Assembly (NCBI GenBank): GCA_900321595.1
Contig: ONWP01000219.1
Location: forward strand, 1-7,185
Length of the DNA stretch: 7,185 nt
Direction of reading: 5' to 3'
Origin: an uncultured Eubacteriales bacterium
GTDB lineage: Bacteria; Bacillota; Clostridia; Oscillospirales; Acutalibacteraceae
The translations under genes were made by a program, and so were the position numbers. Position 1 is the stretch's first letter. The number at the start of each line of letters is the position of its first letter. The notes under the pieces are model-generated. The model saw nothing but the letters and a program-made list of their open reading frames with translations. It made no database searches and had not been told where the DNA came from. Shown here one piece after another: positions 1-5,109 of the stretch.

Positions 1-206
1 AAAAGCCGGGTGATGAGGTATTCAAAGGCCACGCAGCACCCGACGCAGACGCCCGTTACGAGCAGCGTCTGGAAGCCGAACCAGATCACCGATGCGATCA
101 GCGCCGGCATGAGCGCGATGATCACGTCGCGCATGATGCCCGTGACGGTGTCCCGGGTCTTCATGTGCGGCGACGCGCTCACCTTGAGAAGTTTTCTGCC
201 TTCCAT
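1..206 (-). CDS. rnfD: RnfD, ion-translocating Rnf complex membrane subunit (N-terminal 68 codons, cut by window edge)
   Basis: This is the start of the RnfD subunit of the membrane ferredoxin:NAD+ oxidoreductase. RnfD is an integral membrane protein that in characterised complexes carries a covalently bound FMN. The ATG at 206-204 overlaps the rnfC stop by one base (TGATG), and a weak AGGTG lies at 221-217, so translation is probably coupled. The visible protein begins MEGRKLLKVSASPHMKTRDT, then IMRDVIIALMPALIASVIW, and runs into the first membrane helices. The 'S-x-SPH...T...IM.DV..AL.PA' pattern is typical of RnfD/NqrB N-termini. The rest, including the FMN-attachment threonine, lies off the left edge. 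Identity is supported by this motif and by rnfC immediately upstream. Confidence 0.88.
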   Translation of the reverse strand, partial: MEGRKLLKVSASPHMKTRDTVTGIMRDVIIALMPALIASVIWFGFQTLLVTGVCVGCCVAFEYLITRL

Positions 207-1546
207 CACTTTTTCGCACCTGCCTCTCTGACGACCTGCTTGCCAAGCCGCATATACTGCACCAGCGGCTTGCCCGCCGGACACGACCAGGCGCAGCTGC
301 CGCACTCCATGCAGACGCCGATGCCGGCGTCCGTCAGCGCCTTCGCGTCGCCGCGCAGCGCCATTTTTTCAAGATCCGTCGGGATCAGGTGCATCGGGCA
401 CACGTCGGCGCAGCGGCCGCAGTGGATACACGCGCGCTCCGGCTTGAGGCCGGCCTTTTCCGCGGACAGCGCCAGAATCGCGTTGTTGCTCTTGAGGATG
501 GGGACGCTCGTATCATACAGCGCGGTGCCCATCATGGGGCCGCCGGCGATGATCTTCGCCGGTTCCACGCGGAAGCCGCCGCAGGTGTTGATCAGATCGT
601 CCACGCTGATGCCGATCGGCGCGCGCAGGTTCTTCGGCGTCTTGATGGCGTCGCCGCTGACCGTCAGGGAGCGGCTGACCAGCGGCTTGCCCGTCGCCAG
701 ATACCGCGCGACGAAGGCGCAGCTGGTGACGTTCATGACGACGCACCCCACGTCCGCGGGCAGCTTGCCCTCCGGCACGACGCGGCCGGTGGCGGACAGC
801 ACCATCAGCTTCTCCGCGCCCTGGGGGTAGCGCGCCAGCAGCGCCATGATACTGATATTATGGTCGTTGCGCGTGCGCTCGTTCAGCAGGCGGATCGCCG
901 CCGGCTTATCGGATTCGATCGCGATGACCGTCCGCTTGAAGCCCAGCAGACGCATCAGCAGGTGGATCCCCGTGATGATGTCGTCCGTGTTGTCCATGCA
1001 TTCGCGGTAGTCTACGGTGATGTACGGCTCGCATTCCGCGGCGTTGATGATCAGCGTATCCACGTTCTTGGCCGGGTCGAAGCCCAGCTTGACGTGGCTG
1101 GGGAAGCCGGCGCCGCCCAGACCGACCAGACCGGAGGCGCGCACGGCCTTGAGCAGTTCCTCGCGGTTCGTGACCTTCGGCGGCTCGATCCCGGCAAACA
1201 GCGTGTTCGCGCCGTCGTTTTCGATGGTGACCGCCGGCAGCCGGGAGCCGTTTGCCGTCAGCACCTCGCCGATGGATTTGACCTTGCCGCTGACAGACGC
1301 GTGGATCGGCGCGCTGACAAAGGCGTCCGCGTCGCCGATGACCTGACCGACGTCCACGTGGTCGCCGACCTTGACGGTGGGCTTGCAGGGGGCGCCGATG
1401 TGCTGGCTCATGGGCAGCACCACCGTATCCGGCTCATGAACGCGCTCGCAGGGCATCTCCCGGGTGAGCTTCAGGTGCTCCGTCCGGGCGCCGCCGCGCG
1501 GCCGCTTGACTGCGGCGAGGATCCCGCCTGGCAGTTTTCGATTCAT
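206..1546 (-). CDS. rnfC: RnfC, NADH-binding iron-sulfur subunit of the Rnf complex
   Basis: A 446-residue peripheral subunit of the Rnf complex that carries electrons between the membrane part and NAD(H). The N-terminal part (about 1-115) is the barrel-sandwich RnfC region. A Rossmann-like nucleotide/FMN-binding domain follows, with GLGGAGFPSHVK (142-153), NAAECEPYITVDYRE (168-182) and AGGPMMG (334-340). The C-terminal ferredoxin-like domain has two complete [4Fe-4S] motifs, C373-x2-C376-x2-C379-x3-C383-P and C412-x2-C415-x2-C418-x3-C422-P. All eight cysteines are present, so the protein looks functional. The length is normal for the short Firmicutes form, without the long Ala/Lys-rich tail of the E. 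coli homologue RsxC. The ATG at 1546 overlaps the stop of the upstream membrane gene by four bases, with AAGGGA about 10 nt ahead. It is cotranscribed with rnfD downstream. Confidence 0.96.
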   Translation of the reverse strand: MNRKLPGGILAAVKRPRGGARTEHLKLTREMPCERVHEPDTVVLPMSQHIGAPCKPTVKVGDHVDVGQVIGDADAFVSAPIHASVSGKVKSIGEVLTANGSRLPAVTIENDGANTLFAGIEPPKVTNREELLKAVRASGLVGLGGAGFPSHVKLGFDPAKNVDTLIINAAECEPYITVDYRECMDNTDDIITGIHLLMRLLGFKRTVIAIESDKPAAIRLLNERTRNDHNISIMALLARYPQGAEKLMVLSATGRVVPEGKLPADVGCVVMNVTSCAFVARYLATGKPLVSRSLTVSGDAIKTPKNLRAPIGISVDDLINTCGGFRVEPAKIIAGGPMMGTALYDTSVPILKSNNAILALSAEKAGLKPERACIHCGRCADVCPMHLIPTDLEKMALRGDAKALTDAGIGVCMECGSCAWSCPAGKPLVQYMRLGKQVVREAGAKK

Positions 1547-2127
1547 TTGGCATCGTTCCCTTTCTTCGATTGAATATGTGATCGCATCTGTTGTATGCGT
1601 TTTGTGACGACGGGCAGCACGGCCCGCAGGACCAGCCCCGTGATGACGCCGGCGACGGCGCCGAACACCAGCAGGATCGGCAGATACGCCGGGAACAGGT
1701 TCGTTCCCGTGTAGACGCAGGCCGCCGCGAGCTGGCCGAGGTTGTGCAGTACGGCGCTGACGACGCTTAAAAAGACGCAGGTGTAATCCCGACCGGTCTT
1801 CTCAAAGAGCAGCGGCAGCAGGAGCAGCGACAGGTAGCTCAGCAGGCTTCCGGCGGCGCTCATGAAAAAGGCCGGTACGCCGCGCGTCAGAAGCGCGAAG
1901 CCGCACTTGACCAGCAGCAGGAAGAGCCCGTCCGCGCGTCCGACCGTCAGCACGGCCGCCATCAGCGGCAGGTTCGCGAAGCCCAGCTTCGCGCCGGGGG
2001 GCAGGAACGCCACGTCCGGCAGCGCGCTTTCCAGCGCGGAAAGCGCCACGCACAGCGCGGCCAGAACGCCGTCAAGCGCCGCGCGGTAGGCGGGGGATAA
2101 TCGTTGTTTCCGGTTGTTCGTTTTCAT
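1543..2127 (-). CDS. Gx transporter family / Hpre_diP_synt_I membrane protein
   Basis: A 194-residue, strongly hydrophobic protein with about five or six membrane helices (roughly 17-35, 50-75, 87-108, 116-138, 146-172) and a basic C-terminal tail. The signature PPGAKLGFANLPLM (43-56), then TRGVPAFFMSAAGSLLSYLS (81-100), matches the family annotated as 'heptaprenyl diphosphate synthase component I' or 'Gx transporter'. The enzyme name is generally considered a misnomer, since the fold resembles the substrate-binding S component of ECF vitamin transporters. The family is commonly found beside NusG-domain-II and rnf or ApbE genes, and the ligand is not known from the sequence. The ATG directly follows the stop of the preceding gene with no gap, and its own stop overlaps the rnfC start. 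A role in supplying or positioning a redox cofactor (flavin or quinone-like) for the Rnf apparatus is an inference. Confidence 0.88.
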   Translation of the reverse strand: MKTNNRKQRLSPAYRAALDGVLAALCVALSALESALPDVAFLPPGAKLGFANLPLMAAVLTVGRADGLFLLLVKCGFALLTRGVPAFFMSAAGSLLSYLSLLLLPLLFEKTGRDYTCVFLSVVSAVLHNLGQLAAACVYTGTNLFPAYLPILLVFGAVAGVITGLVLRAVLPVVTKRIQQMRSHIQSKKGNDAK

Positions 2128-2496
2128 TCAGTAAGAGATTGCGTCCAGGTCGCTTTCGCCCAGGATCGCGACCGTCACGCCGTTCGGGACGCAGGCCGCC
2201 GTCCGGCCGGGGCGGTCGAGCAGACCGCTCTGCACGCAGATCCTGTCCGGGCAGTCCGCCTCCAGAAATCGCGCGCCCTCGGGGCCGACCGCGATGACGC
2301 AGCCGCCGACCGTGCGCGTCTCGGTCTCCGTCAGATCCCGCAGCCGGATCGTCTCAACGATCTCGCCGTTTACCCGGATCTGGGCGGCGGATGCGCTGTC
2401 CGCGCGGCGCGTCAGGACGAAGCACAGCACGGCGGCGATCACGATCGCGCCCAGCAGGATGAGATCCGCGGGCAGGAACCATTTTTTACGTTCCAT
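2128..2496 (-). CDS. NusG domain II-containing membrane-anchored protein
   Basis: A 122-residue protein with one N-terminal membrane anchor (about 9-29, preceded by basic MERKK) and an outward-facing NusG-domain-II-like beta domain (about 36-115). The domain shows the family's cysteine pattern: C82-P-D-R-I-C87, then G-LL-DRPG, then C102-V-P-N-G. The cysteines could form a disulfide or bind a ligand. Despite its name the protein is not the transcription factor NusG, as it lacks the NGN domain. The gene overlaps the end of apbE by 11 bases and abuts the Gx transporter gene. No clear ribosome site precedes it, so translation is probably coupled to apbE. Its constant association with Gx transporter, ApbE and rnf genes suggests a function in assembly of, or electron delivery by, flavinylated membrane complexes, but the biochemical role is unknown. 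Confidence 0.87.
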   Translation of the reverse strand: MERKKWFLPADLILLGAIVIAAVLCFVLTRRADSASAAQIRVNGEIVETIRLRDLTETETRTVGGCVIAVGPEGARFLEADCPDRICVQSGLLDRPGRTAACVPNGVTVAILGESDLDAISY

Positions 2497-3505
2497 CTTC
2501 GTTATGATACAGGCGGACGCGGCTTTCCTCGAGCCCGACGACCTTTACGGAGCCGTCCGTGCCGACGAGGACGCCGCCCGCGCCGTACGCTTCGAGCAGC
2601 GCCGGCGCGTCCTTCGCGCCCAGCAGGATGCAGGAGGTGGAGAGCCCGTCCGCGAGCAGGCCGCTTTTCGCGACGACGGTCGCGCTCACCAGGTCTGTCT
2701 GCACCGGACGGCCGGTGGCGGGATCGAGGATGTGATGATACCGCATGCCGTCGAGGATCGCGTATTTTTCATAGGTGCCGCTGGTGGAGATGAAGTCGCC
2801 GCCGGCGCATTCGATCTCGCCCAGCAGACCGTTCGTGTCTGCGGCGGGGGCGCGTACGCCGACCTTGCAGACCGCTTTGCCGCTGCCGACGCCCCAGACG
2901 CCGACGGTGCCGCCCACGTCGAGGATCGCGCCGCGCACGTCGGTCGATGCGAGATATTCGCAGATCTTGTCGCAGGCGAAGCCCTTGCCCAGCGCGCCGA
3001 AATCCAGGCTCTGCCCCGGGGCGAGGATGATTTGATCGCCGCGGATCTCCAGTCTGTCCATGCCGACCGCGTCCGCCGCCATGCGCAGCGTCCGTTCGTC
3101 CGGCAGCGTGAAGTCGGTCGCGTCGAAGTCCCAGAGCCCGGTGACGCCGCCCATCGTCAGGTCGAATTTCCCGTTCGTTTTTTCGTACAGCTCGCGCCCG
3201 AGATCAAGCGCCTTCACCGCGTCCGCGCCGAGCGTTCCCCTGCGGTTCGCGTTGACGACGCTGACCTCGGAGCCCGCGATCGTCCGGGAAAGGACGCCGT
3301 CGAGCGTTTCGACCGCCGTCATCGCGCCGGAAAGCGCGTCGTCGGCGGTTTTGCCCTTGCCGAAGAGGCGGATCGTGACAGGGGAGCCCATGGCCACGCT
3401 CGTCACGGACGCCTCGCGCAGACGCGTCTTTTCATAGATCAGACTGCCGGCGGTCACGCCGACGACCAGCAGGATCGCGAGCGCGATCAGGAGCTTACGT
3501 CTCAC
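2486..3505 (-). CDS. apbE: FAD:protein FMN transferase, membrane-anchored
   Basis: A 339-residue ApbE-family enzyme that splits FAD and transfers FMN to a threonine of target proteins such as RnfG and RnfD, with Mg2+ as cofactor. Residues 5-24 form an N-terminal signal anchor, so the catalytic domain faces outside. No lipobox cysteine is seen, unlike many lipoprotein ApbE enzymes. Family motifs appear in order: SVAMGSPVTIRLFG (36-49), LWDF (124-127), DFGALGKGFACD (168-179), ILDVGGTVGVWG (194-205), STSGTYEKY (240-248), HHILDPATGRP (257-267) and the metal-site segment ADGLSTSCILLG (285-296). All key positions look intact and the length is typical. The start is GTG at 3505, with GGGAG 10 nt upstream, inside the end of the preceding small membrane gene. 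Its location in the rnf operon points to Rnf flavinylation as its job. Confidence 0.95.
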   Translation of the reverse strand: MRRKLLIALAILLVVGVTAGSLIYEKTRLREASVTSVAMGSPVTIRLFGKGKTADDALSGAMTAVETLDGVLSRTIAGSEVSVVNANRRGTLGADAVKALDLGRELYEKTNGKFDLTMGGVTGLWDFDATDFTLPDERTLRMAADAVGMDRLEIRGDQIILAPGQSLDFGALGKGFACDKICEYLASTDVRGAILDVGGTVGVWGVGSGKAVCKVGVRAPAADTNGLLGEIECAGGDFISTSGTYEKYAILDGMRYHHILDPATGRPVQTDLVSATVVAKSGLLADGLSTSCILLGAKDAPALLEAYGAGGVLVGTDGSVKVVGLEESRVRLYHNEDGT

Positions 3506-3677
3506 GGCCGTTTTTCTCCCGCCATACGAGGCACCCGCAGAAGATCAGCGCCGTGACGATCAGCAGCGTCACAGACCATCCCGTCGGGATCCTGAAGATC
3601 AGCCGGACGACAAGATTCAGGGCGGCAAGCGTCAGCGCGGCCAGAGAGAGCCAGAAGCTCAGTTTGCCGACGTTCAC
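3495..3677 (-). CDS. Small two-helix membrane protein, first gene of the rnf operon
   Basis: A 60-residue protein of unknown function, predicted from the GTG at 3677. It has two membrane helices (about 6-28 and 34-52) joined by a short loop (RIPTG), and a charged C-terminus (REKNGRET). No recognised motif was found apart from C47 and C49 in the second helix. A longer reading from the GTG at 3722 is possible in frame, but it would begin upstream of the -10 element described here. The GTG at 3677 instead has AGGTGG five bases upstream and leaves a leader of about 29 nt, so it is preferred. The stop codon lies inside the apbE start region (11-base overlap). It could be an accessory or assembly factor of the Rnf/flavinylation set, judged from operon position only. 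Confidence 0.7.
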   Translation of the reverse strand: MNVGKLSFWLSLAALTLAALNLVVRLIFRIPTGWSVTLLIVTALIFCGCLVWREKNGRET

Positions 3678-3682
3678 GCCTA

Positions 3683-3688
3683 CCACCT
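3683..3688 (-). promoter_or_regulatory. Ribosome binding site that sets the start of the small membrane gene
   Basis: AGGTGG on the minus strand lies five bases before the GTG at 3677. It favours this start over the GTG at 3722 and the ATG at 3707, which have no ribosome site and lie at or before the predicted transcription start. Confidence 0.6.
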
Positions 3689-3712
3689 CGAAACGATTCA
3701 AATTCATTTTAC

Positions 3713-3741
3713 AGTATACCACGCCATGGGAAATTAGTAAA
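3713..3741 (-). promoter_or_regulatory. Sigma-A promoter of the rnf/apbE operon
   Basis: On the minus strand a -35 element TTTACT (3741-3736, 4 of 6 consensus bases) and a -10 element TATACT (3718-3713, 5 of 6) are separated by exactly 17 bases. Transcription would start near 3706 and give a leader of about 29 nt before the GTG at 3677. The promoter sits in the only markedly AT-rich part of the window and is the only good promoter seen for the six-gene leftward operon. Confidence 0.75.
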
Positions 3742-3744
3742 GAA

Positions 3745-3762
3745 TTGTTTGAAAATTAACAA
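3745..3762 (-). promoter_or_regulatory. Rex-like operator (candidate)
   Basis: On the minus strand this reads TTGTTAATTTTCAAACAA. The operator reported for the NADH-sensing repressor Rex in Clostridia is TTGTTAA-N4-TTAACAA. The left half matches 7 of 7 and the right half 5 of 7. The site lies three bases upstream of the rnf -35 element, about -39 to -56 from the predicted start, and would also cover the -35-like part of any rightward promoter. Rex control of an NAD-linked complex is biologically sensible but has not been shown here. The position just upstream of the -35 is not the classic repressor position for the leftward promoter. Confidence 0.45.
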
Positions 3763-3780
3763 ACGAGTTGTGAATATTAT
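3749..3780 (+). promoter_or_regulatory. Weak candidate promoter for the rightward phage genes
   Basis: TTGAAA (3749-3754, 5 of 6 to a -35) is followed after 18 bases by AATATT (3773-3778, 4 of 6). The better -10 match, TATTAT (3775-3780, 5 of 6), would need a 20-base spacer. No clearly better rightward promoter is visible before the protease gene. The element overlaps the Rex-like site, so both directions could share control. Confidence 0.25.
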
Positions 3781-3788
3781 GTGAACAA
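3768..3788 (+). repeat. 11-bp-spaced direct repeat TGTGAA, possible second regulator site
   Basis: TGTGAA occurs at 3769-3774 and again at 3780-3785, one helical turn apart. The 21-bp stretch begins TTGTGAA (a perfect Rex half site of the Bacillus/Streptomyces type) and ends GAACAA. It does not form a full Rex palindrome, because the spacing between the inverted ends is seven bases rather than four. It may be a second regulator contact in the divergent region or chance in AT-rich DNA. Confidence 0.25.
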
Positions 3789-3798
3789 TACGCGCTTC

Positions 3799-3818
3799 TT
3801 TCCGGCGGCCGCGGGAAA
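3799..3818 (+). repeat. Near-perfect 20-bp GC-rich palindrome
   Basis: TTTCCGGCGGCCGCGGGAAA pairs at 9 of 10 positions about its centre, with only G3804/G3813 mismatched. It lies in the untranslated leader between the AT-rich promoter region and the ribosome site of the protease gene. It could be a dyad operator or an RNA hairpin. No T-run follows it, so it does not look like an intrinsic terminator. Confidence 0.4.
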
Positions 3819-3863
3819 TCGGTCATAAACCGGGCCATAGGTGAAAGGAGGGATGTGAATTCC

Positions 3864-4733
3864 ATGGAAAAAGAGGAACGCGAAGGGCTCGACCGGCGCG
3901 CGCTGGAGCGGATCGGCCGCTTCGCCAGACGGCCGCTGAAGCCCGAGGAGGTCTACACCTTTTCGGTGAAGCTCTGCGACAACGAGGTCGACCGGGAGCT
4001 GGAGGCCTTCGACACGGCGGCGCTCGGCGCGCTGGCGGAGAAATTCATCGGCGTCACCGGGAGTATGGATCACACGGCCAGCACGCGGGACCAGAAGGCG
4101 CGGATCTACGACTGCCGCGTGGTGGAGGAGCCGGACCGGCAGACGCTGCGCGGCGGCGCGTACGCCTATTTGAAGGCGGACTGCTACATGCTGCGCACGC
4201 CGGAAAACGCGGAGCTCATCCGCGAGATCGACGGCGGCATCAAGAAAGAGGTCAGTGTCGGCTGCCGGATGGGCGCCTGCCGGTGCAGCGTCTGCGGCAT
4301 GAAGCGCGGCGCGTGCACGCACGAGCCGGGGCGCTTCTACGGCGAAAAATTCTGCTGCGCCGTGCTGTCGGAGCCGCTGGACGCCTACGAGTGGAGCTTC
4401 GTAGCCGTCCCGGCGCAGCGCGAGGCCGGCGTGATCAAGTCCTACGGGCAGGCTGACCGCGTCATCCGGGAGACCGCCGGCGCGCTGGCGCGGGAAAAGG
4501 CGCGTTACGAGCGGGAGCGGCAGGGCGTGCGTATAGAGATCGCGCGGCTCATGACGCTGCTGCTGCCGGATCTTCGCGCGTCGGTGATCGCCGCGTGCAG
4601 CGGCGACCTGCGGGACGAGAGCCTGGACGACGTGCGCAAGTCGCTGGAAAAACGCGCCGAGCTGGCGGGGCTGTTCGCGCCGCAGACGGCGGCAAAAGCG
4701 CCGTCAAAAGCAAACGAATCATTCAAGATCTGA
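3864..4733 (+). CDS. Phage prohead (capsid maturation) protease with Cys-rich insertion and helical tail
   Basis: A 289-residue protein that resembles the prohead serine proteases of Firmicutes prophages, which trim capsid and scaffold proteins during head assembly. Numbered from the ATG at 3864, the putative catalytic His is H70 (GSMDHTAS) and the putative Ser is S131 (KKEVSVGC). DAYEWSFVAVPAQREAGV (173-190) matches the family's C-terminal core strand. Directly after the serine, cysteines 134, 139, 141, 144 and 151, H153 and C164/C165 form a zinc-ribbon-like insertion (C-S-V-C-G...C-T-H). Residues about 197-267 are charged and helical and may act as a built-in scaffold, since no separate scaffold gene is seen. 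The start is uncertain: AAAGGAGGG (3844-3852) is 12 bases from the ATG, while an in-frame GTG at 3855 is only 3 bases away. No portal or terminase gene precedes it. Confidence 0.75.
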   Translation: MEKEEREGLDRRALERIGRFARRPLKPEEVYTFSVKLCDNEVDRELEAFDTAALGALAEKFIGVTGSMDHTASTRDQKARIYDCRVVEEPDRQTLRGGAYAYLKADCYMLRTPENAELIREIDGGIKKEVSVGCRMGACRCSVCGMKRGACTHEPGRFYGEKFCCAVLSEPLDAYEWSFVAVPAQREAGVIKSYGQADRVIRETAGALAREKARYERERQGVRIEIARLMTLLLPDLRASVIAACSGDLRDESLDDVRKSLEKRAELAGLFAPQTAAKAPSKANESFKI

Positions 4734-4747
4734 GGGAGGAATGTAAA

Positions 4748-5095
4748 ATGGCAGGATTCAACGTCGGATTCGACGGATTTGAGGAGCGCGTGCTGACGTT
4801 CAACGACGACGGCACCTGCGTGAAGGGACAGCCGGTCTCCATGACGGATCCGGACACCGTGGGCTTGAGCGCGGAGGGAGACGCGTTCATCGGCGTGTGT
4901 CTGGCGGCGCGCGACGGCGTCGCGGCGGTGCAGATGGGCGGCTTCGTCTGTCTGGGCTTCAGCGGGGACGCGCCGGCGCTGGGCAGAACGGCGCTCTGCG
5001 CGGACGGAGACGGCGGCGTCAAGGCCGGCGCGGGCGTGCCCGCCGTGGTGGTGCAGCTCGACGAGCTGGACGAGACCGTCGGTTTTATCTTTTGA
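4748..5095 (+). CDS. Putative capsid decoration (cement) protein
   Basis: A 115-residue acidic, glycine-rich protein with no membrane segment, predicted to be almost all beta-strand. Its pattern is G-x-PVSMTDPDTVG (28-39), AFIGVCLAARDGVAAVQMGG (46-65), then VCLGFSG, and PAVVVQLDELDETVGFIF at the C-terminus. This resembles the small beta-barrel decoration proteins (DUF2190/cement-like) that stabilise phage capsids. Its position between protease and major capsid gene is the usual place for one. The resemblance is by pattern only, and a small scaffold-independent head protein of another family is possible. The ATG at 4748 has GGAGG (4735-4739) eight bases upstream and lies 14 bases after the protease stop. 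An in-frame extension back to 4595 would lie inside the protease gene and is rejected. Confidence 0.6.
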   Translation: MAGFNVGFDGFEERVLTFNDDGTCVKGQPVSMTDPDTVGLSAEGDAFIGVCLAARDGVAAVQMGGFVCLGFSGDAPALGRTALCADGDGGVKAGAGVPAVVVQLDELDETVGFIF

Positions 5096-5109
5096 GAGGA
5101 GGCGGGATG

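Noticed and set aside
389..1573. Long open frame (394 codons) on the plus strand across rnfC
   Set aside because: It is antisense to rnfC, which has complete iron-sulfur and nucleotide motifs. The frame is open only because of GC-rich codon bias.
2294..3556. Long plus-strand open frame (420 codons) opposite apbE
   Set aside because: It is a shadow of apbE, rich in Ala, Arg and Asp with low-complexity composition and no domain pattern.
3799..3818. Intrinsic terminator at the GC-rich palindrome
   Set aside because: No U-tract follows on either strand, and both neighbouring operons read away from it.
3855..3863. GTG start at 3855 for the protease
   Set aside because: It is only three bases from the GGAGG core, too close for initiation. 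The ATG at 3864 (12 bases) is preferred, though that spacing is long, so the point is not settled.
4897..5106. In-frame N-terminal extension of the capsid gene
   Set aside because: It overlaps the decoration gene, is extremely Arg/Gly-rich, and AGGAGG at 5097-5102 clearly marks the start at 5107/5110.
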